Assembly (NCBI GenBank): GCA_934180065.1
Contig: CAKPRA010000004.1
Span: 1-64,000 of the forward strand
DNA length: 64,000 nucleotides
Direction of reading: 5' to 3'
Source: an uncultured Clostridia bacterium
Lineage (GTDB): Bacteria > Bacillota > Clostridia > TANB77 > CAG-508
Below the pieces are notes generated by a model. That model had not been told where the DNA came from. It worked only from the letters and a program-made list of their open reading frames with translations, and searched no databases. This document shows positions 36,235 through 45,651 of this stretch, piece after piece (position 1 is the first letter of the stretch; each line of letters begins with the position of its first letter). Made by a program: the position numbers and the translations under genes.

Positions 36235-37401
36235 ATGAAAATTGCAGTAGCAGGAACAGGATATGTTGGTTTATCATTAGCAACATTATTAAGCCCAAAT
36301 AATGAGGTAATAGCATTAGATGTTATACCGGAAAAAGTAGAGAAAATAAATAACAGAATAAGTCCAATTAAAGACAAAGAAATTGAGGAATTTTTCAAAA
36401 CAAAAGAATTAAATTTAAAGGCAACATTAGATTACAAAGAAGCATTTGAAGGTGCAAAATTCATAATAATAAGTACACCAACAAATTATGACGATGAAAA
36501 AAATCATTTTGATACATCATCTGTAGAAGATATAATTCAAAAAGTAATCAGCATGAATATAAATACAACAATGGTGGTAAAATCAACAATACCAGTTGGT
36601 TTTATAAAAGCAATGAAACAAAAATACAATATAGACAATATAATGTTCAGCCCAGAGTTCTTAAGAGAAGGAAAGGCCTTATATGATAATCTATATCCAT
36701 CAAGAATTATAGTGGGAGAAAAATCCGAAAGAGCACAAGAATTTGCTAACTTACTAAAAAATGCAAGTTTAAAAGATAATGTTGAAGTAAAATTCATGGA
36801 TTCAACAGAAGCGGAAGCGGTTAAATTATTCGCAAATACATACTTAGCTCTAAGAGTAGCATATTTCAACGAATTAGATACATATGCTGAAATTAAAGGC
36901 TTAAATACTAAAGACATAATTGAAGGAGTATGCCTAGATCCACGAATTGGAAGTCATTACAACAATCCTTCATTTGGTTATGGTGGATATTGTTTACCAA
37001 AAGACACTAAACAATTATTAGCAAATTATGACAATGTACCACAAAACTTAATAAGAGCTATAGTTAGATCAAACAGAACAAGAAAGAAACACATAACAGA
37101 AATGATAATGCGTAAAAATCCAGAAACAGTTGGAGTATACAGACTAACAATGAAAAGTGGTTCAGATAACTTCAGAGCAAGTGCAATTCAAGAAATAATA
37201 GACAGATTAAAATTAGAAGGTGTTGATGTTATAATATACGAACCAACATTAAAAGCAGAGCAATTTAATAATTGCAAAGTTATAAACAACTTTGAAGAAT
37301 TTTCTAAAAAATCAGATGTAATTTTAGCAAACAGACTTGAAGAAGAGCTAAAGGTTGTGAAGGATAAAGTTTATACAAGGGATTTGTATAGTAGGGATTA
37401 G
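36235..37401 (+). CDS. ugd: UDP-glucose 6-dehydrogenase family protein
   Basis: A 388-residue nucleotide-sugar dehydrogenase. Residues 1-20 hold the Rossmann start [23 protein letters not shown] and KSTIPVGF follow; the catalytic Cys is in [11 protein letters not shown] near residue 253. Length fits the short UDP-glucose 6-dehydrogenase type, which makes UDP-glucuronate by two oxidations. ATG 36235 has AAGGAAGTG upstream; the in-frame ATG 36208 lies inside the flippase gene. As the last gene of the operon it supplies an acidic sugar whose carboxyl could be amidated by the TupA-like ligases. Confidence 0.9.
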   Translation: MKIAVAGTGYVGLSLATLLSPNNEVIALDVIPEKVEKINNRISPIKDKEIEEFFKTKELNLKATLDYKEAFEGAKFIIISTPTNYDDEKNHFDTSSVEDIIQKVISMNINTTMVVKSTIPVGFIKAMKQKYNIDNIMFSPEFLREGKALYDNLYPSRIIVGEKSERAQEFANLLKNASLKDNVEVKFMDSTEAEAVKLFANTYLALRVAYFNELDTYAEIKGLNTKDIIEGVCLDPRIGSHYNNPSFGYGGYCLPKDTKQLLANYDNVPQNLIRAIVRSNRTRKKHITEMIMRKNPETVGVYRLTMKSGSDNFRASAIQEIIDRLKLEGVDVIIYEPTLKAEQFNNCKVINNFEEFSKKSDVILANRLEEELKVVKDKVYTRDLYSRD

Positions 37402-37430
37402 AAATTAATTTGAATATCAAAAATGAATAT

Positions 37431-37468
37431 AAAAACATGGGAATAAAAATCCATGTTTTTTATTTTTT
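37431..37468 (+). terminator. Terminator of the exopolysaccharide operon
   Basis: AAAAACATGG and CCATGTTTTT arms with a 10-base loop, followed by a T-rich run. Confidence 0.8.
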
Positions 37469-37557
37469 TCGATAAATTATGACAAACTTTGCAAAAAATT
37501 AGTGCTATATATTAGTTGATAAGTTTTTACTAAATAAATATTTAAGGAGGAAAAAAT

Positions 37558-37830
37558 ATGAAAGCTACAAAGATTATGATGAAATCAAGTAATTCATCAA
37601 ATTCATTATTAGAAATTGATTCAATATATATAGATGAATTATGTAGACTTATAAAGAAAGAAAAATTATATGATAAAATTGAGTATGAAAATTGGAAAGT
37701 AAATGTCGATATAGGACCATATTATCCTAAAGTGGAAGGTGTTATAAGTAATGGAGAAAAGTATGTTAAATCAGTACCAAATGATAGTAATGTAGATAAT
37801 TTATTGTGTTTGCCTAAAGTGAAAATATAA
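37558..37830 (+). CDS. Small protein, DUF3892-like
   Basis: A 90-residue protein. The end (YVKSVPNDSNVDNLLCLPKV) resembles DUF3892, a family of small bacterial proteins of unknown function that end in a similar D-N-L-x-x-L-P motif. The match is by eye. AAGGAGG at 37544-37550 gives a clear start. It lies alone, between the polysaccharide terminator and another small gene. Confidence 0.5.
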   Translation: MKATKIMMKSSNSSNSLLEIDSIYIDELCRLIKKEKLYDKIEYENWKVNVDIGPYYPKVEGVISNGEKYVKSVPNDSNVDNLLCLPKVKI

Positions 37831-37885
37831 TTATGTAAGAATAAAAAGTAAAAACTTATCAAATAATTTAAAAGGATGGCATTTT

Positions 37886-38308
37886 ATGGAAGAAATAAGA
37901 GAACAGCTATTAAGAAAAATACCAAACAATGTTGATGGTAGTATATATATATCATATGAGGAAAGTGAAAAAAGCCAAAGAGAAATTGAAAAATTAAAAA
38001 ATGAAAAGTGGGTTGATTATATAGAAAGTTCGGGAAAAGGTAAGATTAAGGTATTTGTGTTAAATCAATATTTAAATAATGAAAAATTCGAACAGGATAA
38101 AACAGAAGTGATAAAGAAAATTACAAAAAAAATTGAAAATGGATATAAAGGAGATAAAATTTTTAATTTAGATATTGGAGTTATGGGAAATTATAGAATT
38201 GAGATATGCAATTATTTGGTAAATGCAGATTATATTGCGTCATATGAATTAGTAGGAAATAGTAAAATTTCATGTAAAATTAATAGAAAAAGAGTTGAAA
38301 CGAAGTAA
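37886..38308 (+). CDS. Protein of unknown function (140 aa)
   Basis: A soluble, Lys/Glu-rich 140-residue protein with mixed helix and strand (ISYEESEKSQREIEKL, then GKIKVFVLNQYL). I do not recognise it. AAAAGGATGG precedes the ATG. It follows the DUF3892-like gene by 55 bases and may be cotranscribed. A 12-base-pair inverted repeat (AAACACAGAAAA/TTTTCTGTGTTT) is 73 bases downstream. Confidence 0.5.
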   Translation: MEEIREQLLRKIPNNVDGSIYISYEESEKSQREIEKLKNEKWVDYIESSGKGKIKVFVLNQYLNNEKFEQDKTEVIKKITKKIENGYKGDKIFNLDIGVMGNYRIEICNYLVNADYIASYELVGNSKISCKINRKRVETK

Positions 38309-38381
38309 TAAACATATGACTGAAATCTTAATCTAAATAAAAATGTAGAAAAATGAAAAAATAGGTAGTATTATCTTGAAA

Positions 38382-38437
38382 AAACACAGAAAAAATGATA
38401 AAATACTTTCAATAAGTTTTTATAATTTTCTGTGTTT
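38382..38437. promoter_or_regulatory. Long-loop inverted repeat
   Basis: AAACACAGAAAA (38382-38393) and TTTTCTGTGTTT (38426-38437) are perfect arms with a 32-base loop. No T run follows closely, so its role (terminator, operator or RNA structure) is open. The remainder of the 38309-38734 gap is AT-rich and holds only this and the hairpin at 38664. Confidence 0.4.
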
Positions 38438-38663
38438 AATATATAAAATAATTCACACCTAATTTATAACATTAAACATTTTTTCAATCAATAGTTTTTA
38501 ATAATTGTAATACAAATGAAATACAAATGTAACATCCATGTAACAATCAAAATAACATAAAAGCTTATTAATCAAAAGATGAGAGGAGTGATAAGTTTTA
38601 TATTTATTTTGAATTGTATTGAAAATGATATGTTTTCAATTGGATGTTGAATATGAATTTGAT

Positions 38664-38707
38664 AAAAGAATTTACTGCATATTACATGCGGTTTATTCTT
38701 TTTTTAT
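38664..38707 (+). terminator. Terminator-like hairpin ahead of the gene at 38735
   Basis: AAGAATTTACTGCAT pairs with ATGCGGTTTATTCTT around a short loop and is followed by TTTTTATTTT. It ends 28 bases before the start of the next gene and close to its AGGAGG, so it could attenuate that gene or end a small transcript from the 38.5-kb region. Confidence 0.55.
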
Positions 38708-38734
38708 TTTATCATTTTGTAGGAGGAAATTTGT

Positions 38735-40156
38735 ATGAATATATATGGAAGAAAAATTATTATTGATAGAAAAATGGGGAAAATATTATGTGAAAGTGAA
38801 ATTGTAAAAAATAAAGAATACAATTGGTTATTAAATCAATTATTATATACGGGAAATACCAAGAAAAATGAAAAATATGAATTAAATATTCAAGATATTC
38901 AAAATTTAGATTACTCACAAAAATCATTTTTAGACTCGTCTGCATATGACGAATTATATAAAACAGCTTGTAACGAATGGTTTATTTATGATATAGTAGA
39001 TAATGAACAAGAGTCAGAATGCGCTTTGTGTGGAGAAAAGAAAAATAAAAAAAAGTACTACATTAAAAATATAAAAAACGGAAAAATATTAAATATTGGT
39101 AGTACATGTATTGAAAATTTTAGAGATATAAGAGACAAAAATGGAAAAACAATAAAGCAACTTGATAAAGAGTTTTTGACAAGAGCAAGAGAGAAAAAAT
39201 TAAATAATTTGTATCCTGGAATTATTAAAAGAATAGATTGCTTTTATAAAAGAGTAGATGACCTACCAACAATTGTAAATGAAAATTTGGAAAAGAAATA
39301 TAACGAAAAATATTCTAAAATCAAAACTATTTACGAGAAATATAAAAAGAATAAGAAACTTGATACAAGATTAGCATATGAGATAAATGATTTATTAAAT
39401 AAAGGCGATGAAATATTTGAATTAATACATAAGGATATTGATGAGAAAAGAAAAGATGAATGGTATATATCTAAAGAAATAAAAGATTGGTGCTATAGAA
39501 ATTATGATGATAATGTTGATACAATAAATTTTCTAAAAAGAGATGGTGTAATAAAGTTAAGGTCTGCTTGGAGAATAACAGAAAGCAATTTAGTAAATAA
39601 AGTAGTCGAGAAATTTAATAGAATTTTTATACAATATAATACAAAAATTGTTCAGTATAATAATCAAAATAAAAAAGTTATACTTAATATAGAAACTAGA
39701 AATAAATATACTAAACAGATAAATTTAGAGCACTCATATAAAGACTTGTTGATAAATTATGGAGAAGAAATATTTGAGAAAAAATCTGTAATAAATGAAA
39801 CATCTATCGAGCAAATAATAAAAGATTCAAACATAAATGATGTTATATCTTTAAATAGAGCATTAGAGTGTATAAAAAATCTAACAAATAATGTAGAGAT
39901 AAAAAAATGTGACTTTGATTATAATGAGTTAATTATTAAGCTTTACCAAGATAACAAACATTATTATAAAATTAATGCCAAAAGGTGTATTAATAACTTT
40001 AAAGAAAATATATATAATAATAAATTTATTGAAAATGATAAGATTACGACATATTTAAATAAAAATGCTGAAATTATAAGTATTATAGATTATGATAAGA
40101 AAGGAATTTCTAATGAAAGTATTGAACATTTAATTAGAAAAGGTTATGTACAATAA
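38735..40156 (+). CDS. Large protein with Cys zinc-knuckle, unknown function
   Basis: A 473-residue protein. Near residue 94 it has C-A-L-C-G, followed about 22 residues later by LNIGSTCIENF: three or four Cys that could form a zinc finger. This layout (CxxCG, then IGSxCIxxF) occurs in proteins of phage and mobile DNA, but no enzyme motif is seen. The rest is Lys/Asn/Ile-rich helix with some coiled-coil character. TAGGAGG at 38720 gives a good start. Base composition is among the most AT-rich in the window. Confidence 0.5.
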   Translation: MNIYGRKIIIDRKMGKILCESEIVKNKEYNWLLNQLLYTGNTKKNEKYELNIQDIQNLDYSQKSFLDSSAYDELYKTACNEWFIYDIVDNEQESECALCGEKKNKKKYYIKNIKNGKILNIGSTCIENFRDIRDKNGKTIKQLDKEFLTRAREKKLNNLYPGIIKRIDCFYKRVDDLPTIVNENLEKKYNEKYSKIKTIYEKYKKNKKLDTRLAYEINDLLNKGDEIFELIHKDIDEKRKDEWYISKEIKDWCYRNYDDNVDTINFLKRDGVIKLRSAWRITESNLVNKVVEKFNRIFIQYNTKIVQYNNQNKKVILNIETRNKYTKQINLEHSYKDLLINYGEEIFEKKSVINETSIEQIIKDSNINDVISLNRALECIKNLTNNVEIKKCDFDYNELIIKLYQDNKHYYKINAKRCINNFKENIYNNKFIENDKITTYLNKNAEIISIIDYDKKGISNESIEHLIRKGYVQ

Positions 40157-40224
40157 CACGAAATATATATTGTTAATCGAAATAATGAGGTATATAGAAA
40201 AATTTGTGTAAAGTTTAAAAATAC

Positions 40225-40266
40225 ACCTTCTTATGATAATATATAAATGTCATAAGGAGGTTTTTT
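40225..40266 (+). terminator. Terminator hairpin overlapping a ribosome site
   Basis: ACCTTCTTATGA (40225-40236) pairs with TCATAAGGAGGT (40250-40261) with one mismatch and is followed by TTTTT. It fits a terminator for the gene at 38735. The 3' arm contains AAGGAGG, the site for the small frame at 40269, so the hairpin would also block that site. Confidence 0.65.
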
Positions 40267-40268
40267 AT

Positions 40269-40376
40269 ATGGCAAAAAGAGAAAAAATAGTTGTTGAAAA
40301 AGGACAAAAAGATATACTTGGATTTTACATAGGAGATTCAGAAAGTGCAAAATTATTGGATGAGTGTACTGAATGA
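40269..40376 (+). CDS. Possible small protein (35 aa)
   Basis: ATG 40269 opens a 35-residue frame (MAKREKIVVEKGQKDILGFY ...) ending in Glu, with AAGGAGG nine bases upstream. The peptide is charged with a short hydrophobic centre and resembles the start of a cytosolic protein; it may be a small regulator or a gene fragment. The ribosome site sits in a hairpin arm. The rest of the 40157-40588 gap has only AT-rich sequence, with TATAAT-like elements near 40547. Confidence 0.35.
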   Translation: MAKREKIVVEKGQKDILGFYIGDSESAKLLDECTE

Positions 40377-40588
40377 ATTTATAAAATATTTTTTGTATAC
40401 CAAATTTTGCTAATTGACTTGATTTATTAACTTTAAAGAGCGATAAATACAATTAAAAAATAAAGATGGCACAATATAACGAAACATATAATAAATATCA
40501 ATAAATATAATAAAACCACTTGATGATTATTTGATTTAAATATATAATAGATATGTAAATTATAAGAAAGCATAGAGGTGGAATTTTT

Positions 40589-40783
40589 ATGATAAATAGA
40601 TTAGATGACAATTATATAGGTATAGAAGAAGCTGCTGAATATTTAGGAATAAAGGTAGTAACTTTGAGGACTTGGATAAAAATAAAACCTGAATTGCCAG
40701 CACATAAAATAGGAAAGCAGTGGAAGTTCAAAAAAACAGAGCTTGATGAATGGGTAAAAAGTGGAGAAAGCGCAATTGGGTAG
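40589..40783 (+). CDS. Excisionase/MerR-type helix-turn-helix protein
   Basis: A 64-residue protein that is a single winged helix-turn-helix of the HTH_17/excisionase type: YIGIEEAAEYLGIKVVTLRTWIK, then LPAHKIGKQWKFKKTELDEWVKSGE. It lies 40 bases upstream of the methyltransferase gene in the same direction, so it may control that gene, set specificity, or be a leftover excisionase of a mobile unit. AGAGGTGG precedes the ATG. Confidence 0.8.
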   Translation: MINRLDDNYIGIEEAAEYLGIKVVTLRTWIKIKPELPAHKIGKQWKFKKTELDEWVKSGESAIG

Positions 40784-40823
40784 TTTTATGCAAAAATGTG
40801 CATAGTACAGAAAGGAGATAAAC

Positions 40824-43800
40824 ATGATTGATACTAAGGTTGCAAAATTATGGTCTTCCTTAAACAAAAAAAGCAAAGACATCGAAAATAAAATTGATAC
40901 TTTGGTAAGAAAAAGAACAGGAAGTTATTATACGGATATAGAACTTACTGATGTTATGATGAATGAGTTAATAGAACAATTAAGAAATTCAAATTCATCA
41001 AAGAAACTTTGTGATTATAAATTTTTAGAACCTTGCATAGGTACTGGAAATTTCGTGTTTTCATATATTAAGACTATAGCTAAAACAGGGCTTAGTAAAG
41101 AAGATGCTAAATGTATGTTGAATAATATTTATGTTGCAGATATAAATAAAGAGGCACTTAAAGGGTATAAAGAATCATTAAGTGAAATTGCATGGTTGTT
41201 TTGGAAGATAAAATTAACAAATGAATATTTTGAAAAACATATAGGAACAGGATTATTAATTGATGTAACAAAAGGTGAATTAAATTATATTTCAATTAAT
41301 GATGTATTTCAAGAAGATGTTATAAATGGAGGATTTGATATTGTTGCAACAAATCCACCATATAAAAATTTGAAAGCTGAACAAGGACAGTATAAAAGTG
41401 ATGATGAATATGATAAAGATAAAGATAAATATTCAGTAATCTCAAAAATAGTAAAAAGAAATTTTAAATATTCAACTGATGGGGTATTAAATTTATATAA
41501 ATTGTTTGTTGAAGAAATAATTGATAAATATGCAAACAAAAACGCTTTTATTAGTTTATTGATTCCTGCATCAATAATGTCTGATAAAACCTGTATGAAA
41601 TTAAGAACACATATATTAGAGGATAATAAACTGATATCTGTAAAGGTAATTGAAGAAAACAACAAATATATAGATGCTCAACAAGCGTTATGTTCCGTTC
41701 TTATAAAAAAGGGAGAAAAAACTGATAATGTAAATATAACAAAAGATTACTGTAATGCACCAGGAGATATAGCAAAAGTAAAAATTAAAGATATTTTAAA
41801 TGTCAATACAGGAAATGCTATTATAGCGATTTCATCAAAAGAATATAATGTTTTGAATAAATTAAGAAAGTTCCCTGTAGTTAAAGATTTACCTTTTATT
41901 ATAAATTTAAGGGGAGAGCTAGACTTAACTGCTAATAAGAAATATATAACAGAGAAGGATACTGGTTATTCATTGATTAGAGGAAGAAATATTGGTTATT
42001 ATAATTTGATGAGTACTCCAAATGTTGAATTTGTTTCTAGTGATTTTATGAATATAACAAAGAAAAAATGTTACATTGAAAAAGAAAGAATCATATGTCA
42101 ACAAATAGCAAATATGAACAAAGAACGACGAGTTGCATTTGCTTTAATTTCAAAAAATTACATATTAGGAAATTCATGTAATTTCATTTCAGTAGAAGAA
42201 AATTCATATGGAATAGATATATATGCTATTTTGGGATTATTCAATACTAAAATTATAAATTGGTTATTCAAATTAACAAGTAGTAATAATCATGTAAATA
42301 ATTATGAAATAGACTGTTTTCCTGTTCCAGTGAAAGCTAAAGAATTAAAAGAAATATCAATTCTAACTCAGAAATATTTAAAAGAACAAGATGAAAAAAT
42401 TATTGAAGAAATAGAAAAATTAGCTAATATAGCATATGGTATAGAGAAAAACACTGAAGAGTATGCTGTAAATAAAAATGATGATTATCTTAATGAATTT
42501 TTAACTGCAATTAGATATATTATACCTAAAATAACAAAAGAGAAAGCACAGAGCATTCTTGACGGTAAAGAAAAAATAGATTATTGTTTAGAGGGATTAA
42601 ATAAATTTGAAAGAAACGTAGCAAAAGGAATAGCAGAAAAATATACGTTATTATTTCAAGGTAAATTACTAAATCACACTACATTTAAATTAAGTGACCT
42701 AGATCTCGAGATGATAAAAAATGTACCACAAGGGGGAAATTGGAAAGATATTCCGATGGAAACTGTCGAAAAATCTCAAAGATTAAAGCGTATAACTCAA
42801 ACAGGAGGAAGAACTACATTATACGGAAGGATTGATTATGAAAAGCCAAGCTATACAATAACAACCTATTTTAACAGACCAGGTAATGGGACATATGTTC
42901 ATCCTGTTCATGAAAGGGTTTTATCTGTTAGAGAAGCAGCGAGATTTCAAGGATTTAAAGATGATTATTACTTTTATGGTAATAAAACACAATATTTAAA
43001 ACAAATTGGAAATGCTGTGCCAACATTACTTGCTTATCAAATAGGCAGAGAAATAAAAGAAAAAACGGGTTGCTATAAATCAATTGATTTATTTTGTGGA
43101 GCTGGTGGAATGACTGCTGGTTTTAAAGCTGCGGGAATAAAATCTTTATTAAGTAATGATATTGAAGAAAGTGCTTGTACTACATTAAAAATTAATAATC
43201 CAGAAATAAATGTTTTATGTGGAGATATTACAGGAAAAGAAACAAAGGATATTATTGAAAAAGCGGCACTTGCAGGAGAAGCAGATATTATATGTGGTGG
43301 TCCACCATGTCAAGGTTTTTCTATGGCAGGTTTTAGATTAGAGAATGACCCTAGAAATCAGTTGTTTCGAGAGTTTGTTGATATAGTTAAAAGAGTAAGT
43401 CCAAAAGTTATTGTGTTTGAAAATGTAGAAGGATTATTAAGCTACCAAGGTGGAAAAACATATCGTGAAGTTCATACATTGTTTGGAGAACTTGGATATA
43501 ATACAGAAGGTAGAACTTTAATTGCAAGTGAATATGCTGTACCACAAAAGCGAAAAAGGGTAATTATTATTTGCACTAGAAAAGATATGCCTTTTTTTCC
43601 GGCTGATTTATTTCCAAAGGCTATAACTACTGAGGAAAAAAATCAAGTTACAGCGCGAGAAACAATATCAGATTTAGAAAATGTTTTATGCGATGAAAAT
43701 GCAAGATATGTAGATGTTAATGAATCAGAGATTCTTGAATTTTTTAAGGGAGAAATTACATATGAAGAGTATATTAATTCAAAATCTCATGAAGAGCAAA

Positions 43801-43856
43801 ATCTAAAGATAGCAGCAGGACAATATGAACAAATTAGTTGCATGAATTTACTATAA
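40824..43856 (+). CDS. Type IIS methyltransferase: adenine enzyme fused to permuted C5-cytosine enzyme
   Basis: A 1010-residue fusion. Residues about 1-590 are an N6-adenine methyltransferase: FLEPCIGTGNF near 67-77 (motif I) and NPPY near 177 (motif IV), with a target-recognition region after. Residues about 600-1010 are a C5-cytosine methyltransferase in permuted order: first VPQGGNWKDIP (near 634), SYTITTYFNRPGNGTYVHP and QIGNAVP (motifs IX-X, ending near 733), then FCGAGGMTAGF (motif I, near 756), PPCQGFS with the catalytic Cys (near 828), FENVEG, and QKRKR (motif VIII, near 908). One modification enzyme for each strand fits an asymmetric site. The restriction gene is convergent at 43902. 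Confidence 0.9.
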   Translation: MIDTKVAKLWSSLNKKSKDIENKIDTLVRKRTGSYYTDIELTDVMMNELIEQLRNSNSSKKLCDYKFLEPCIGTGNFVFSYIKTIAKTGLSKEDAKCMLNNIYVADINKEALKGYKESLSEIAWLFWKIKLTNEYFEKHIGTGLLIDVTKGELNYISINDVFQEDVINGGFDIVATNPPYKNLKAEQGQYKSDDEYDKDKDKYSVISKIVKRNFKYSTDGVLNLYKLFVEEIIDKYANKNAFISLLIPASIMSDKTCMKLRTHILEDNKLISVKVIEENNKYIDAQQALCSVLIKKGEKTDNVNITKDYCNAPGDIAKVKIKDILNVNTGNAIIAISSKEYNVLNKLRKFPVVKDLPFIINLRGELDLTANKKYITEKDTGYSLIRGRNIGYYNLMSTPNVEFVSSDFMNITKKKCYIEKERIICQQIANMNKERRVAFALISKNYILGNSCNFISVEENSYGIDIYAILGLFNTKIINWLFKLTSSNNHVNNYEIDCFPVPVKAKELKEISILTQKYLKEQDEKIIEEIEKLANIAYGIEKNTEEYAVNKNDDYLNEFLTAIRYIIPKITKEKAQSILDGKEKIDYCLEGLNKFERNVAKGIAEKYTLLFQGKLLNHTTFKLSDLDLEMIKNVPQGGNWKDIPMETVEKSQRLKRITQTGGRTTLYGRIDYEKPSYTITTYFNRPGNGTYVHPVHERVLSVREAARFQGFKDDYYFYGNKTQYLKQIGNAVPTLLAYQIGREIKEKTGCYKSIDLFCGAGGMTAGFKAAGIKSLLSNDIEESACTTLKINNPEINVLCGDITGKETKDIIEKAALAGEADIICGGPPCQGFSMAGFRLENDPRNQLFREFVDIVKRVSPKVIVFENVEGLLSYQGGKTYREVHTLFGELGYNTEGRTLIASEYAVPQKRKRVIIICTRKDMPFFPADLFPKAITTEEKNQVTARETISDLENVLCDENARYVDVNESEILEFFKGEITYEEYINSKSHEEQNLKIAAGQYEQISCMNLL

Positions 43857-43906
43857 TTTAAAAGAATGATTATCGATTTTTATGATAATCATTCTTTTAA
43901 ATTATA
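43852..43906. terminator. Bidirectional terminator between R and M genes
   Basis: Perfect 23-base inverted arms (43852-43874 and 43884-43906) around the loop GATTTTTAT. Both arms include the last Leu codon and TAA stop of their gene (CTATAA), and T/A runs lie on both sides, so the hairpin can end transcription from either side. Confidence 0.85.
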
Positions 43907-45311
43907 GTATGTTTATTATTCTTTTTTCTATTTTTTCTATTAAACTAATTAATTTCTTTTTACAATAATCGGTTGATTTTCCTTGTTCAATATCAGTACA
44001 TAGAGAATTAAGAATTTTTAATTCCTCAGGGTTTAAATAGTGTTTTCTGTTACGATTATCTTTTTCATTGTAATCATATACAGCTTCTATAGCAATTCGT
44101 TTATATCTTTCTGTTTCATTTTGATTTCTGCCGGTATAATGTCTATTAGTTTTACTAATAATATTACCTTTTTTATCAAAAGTATAAGAATATTTAAAAT
44201 ATTCATAATTTGGTTCTAAAAATGCAGAAACAAGAAAATTTTCACCATTATTTGGGCAGGTTTCTAATATTGTTAGTAAAACATACATAAAATTTGCCAT
44301 ATTTTGTTTTAATGCATCACGATATAGTGATGGTACTTTGTCTGGATTTGAAGAATAATTCTTTTTTATAAATTCCCAGATAAGTCTTGATTGCCAAGAC
44401 ATTGGATATATTCCTGTTCTTTTTTCTGTTTTTAATATATTTTCAATATCTATGATTTGTAAACGATCACGTTTCGAAGAATTATCACTACTAGACATGG
44501 GCTGTAAATAATGTGAATCATGAACAAATCCAAGAGAAATAGGACCAATGTGGTCAGCAGATATACCGTCAAAAAAACTACTACCCATAAATTGATTAGC
44601 AGCATGAATATTTCCGTCACTCCAATATTCATATGCTCTTCTGTCTTTTGTATATGATTTTAGATTTATTTTTGAACGTCCTTTATCTTGAGTAGCTCTG
44701 CAACAACGATTATATGTATGAAATCCATCAAAACGGTCTGGAAAATTTGACATTGCTCCTGGACCTAAACATTTTTTATTTCCTTTGCGACAAGCATATT
44801 CTAAATTTTCGATTATTTCATCCTTATTGGAAGTAGACGCATTTAATTTTAACTGTCCTTTGTTAATAAGAAATTCCGCAATTTCTATTTTTTTAATTCC
44901 TTGGTTTATTAATTCATCCCATATATCATTTATATTATCACAGCTAGAAAATTCATAATTGAATTTTTTGTTTAGTGATTTTAAAAAATTAGCATTTGGA
45001 TAATGATAATATAAAGACATCTCTTTTCCGCAAATTTGACATACTTTCCATTTGGTTGGGTGTATTTCTAGCATAACATCAGCATACATTCCTGGATAAT
45101 CTTTATCATCAGATATAAAATTTAATTCTTTAGCTTTAGAAATACACCAATTTTTGCGTTGTTTACCAATTTCTGACTGAGCTGTTGCAATCCAATTATA
45201 AGTTCCATCTGCCTTTTGTGTGATTGGTAATCCTTTGTAATTAGGATGATTTATAATCATTTCCATATATTTTTGAAATCTATGATGCCATATTTTTTCT
45301 TCTATTGCCAT
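43902..45311 (-). CDS. Type IIS restriction endonuclease, Alw26I/Eco31I/Esp3I family
   Basis: A 469-residue protein matching the Alw26I/Eco31I/Esp3I endonuclease family: WHHRFQKYMEMIINHPNYKGLP near the start, a CQICGKEM Cys pair, CLGPGAMSNFPDRFDGFHTYNRCC, and the HNH-like nuclease segment ADHIGPISLGF ... MSSSDNSSKRD. Known members cut outside GTCTC-type sites; the exact site here cannot be read from sequence. ATG 45311 is chosen because AAGGAG lies nine bases ahead; ORF-extending ATGs at 45329 and 45320 fall at or before this site. It is downstream of the controller-like gene at 45313, whose stop lies one base before this start. Confidence 0.85.
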   Translation of the reverse strand: MAIEEKIWHHRFQKYMEMIINHPNYKGLPITQKADGTYNWIATAQSEIGKQRKNWCISKAKELNFISDDKDYPGMYADVMLEIHPTKWKVCQICGKEMSLYYHYPNANFLKSLNKKFNYEFSSCDNINDIWDELINQGIKKIEIAEFLINKGQLKLNASTSNKDEIIENLEYACRKGNKKCLGPGAMSNFPDRFDGFHTYNRCCRATQDKGRSKINLKSYTKDRRAYEYWSDGNIHAANQFMGSSFFDGISADHIGPISLGFVHDSHYLQPMSSSDNSSKRDRLQIIDIENILKTEKRTGIYPMSWQSRLIWEFIKKNYSSNPDKVPSLYRDALKQNMANFMYVLLTILETCPNNGENFLVSAFLEPNYEYFKYSYTFDKKGNIISKTNRHYTGRNQNETERYKRIAIEAVYDYNEKDNRNRKHYLNPEELKILNSLCTDIEQGKSTDYCKKKLISLIEKIEKRIINIL

Positions 45312-45312
45312 A

Positions 45313-45507
45313 TTATTCATCTCCTTCATTTTTTACAGTTTCTATTATATCTTTAAGAATACAATTTAGTGCTTCACATATTTTTAGAAGAACATCAGTT
45401 GTTACATTTGCACCTTTTCCAAGCTTTGCTATGGATGCAGGACTGATGTTTGCAATTTTTCCTAAATCTTGTTTATTTATTCCTTTATCAATTAATAATT
45501 TTTTCAT
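45313..45507 (-). CDS. XRE-type regulator of the restriction gene
   Basis: A 64-residue Cro/C1-type helix-turn-helix (INKQDLGKIANISPASIAKLGKG) in the position of a restriction controller (C) gene, directly ahead of the endonuclease gene with one base between stop and start. C proteins delay the endonuclease after entry into a new cell. On the minus strand a -10 TATAAT lies at 45543-45548, about 36 bases before the ATG, and no strong ribosome site is seen. Whether it is a true C protein depends on C-box operators, which I could not identify. Confidence 0.75.
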   Translation of the reverse strand: MKKLLIDKGINKQDLGKIANISPASIAKLGKGANVTTDVLLKICEALNCILKDIIETVKNEGDE

Positions 45508-45651
45508 AAGTTGAAAGATATAGTTGTTAAATTGATAGAAAAATTATATCAGAAATTTATAAAAAATCTATATTATGGCAAAAAAAATATGCAATCGTGA
45601 AAAAAATGCAAGTATTATTATATAAAATATTCTGAATTTAGACCAGGAAGA

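Noticed and set aside
42600..43856. Rearranged motif order in the methyltransferase as an assembly or frameshift artefact
   Set aside because: The frame is continuous, all C5 motifs are present once, and permuted C5 methyltransferases are known.
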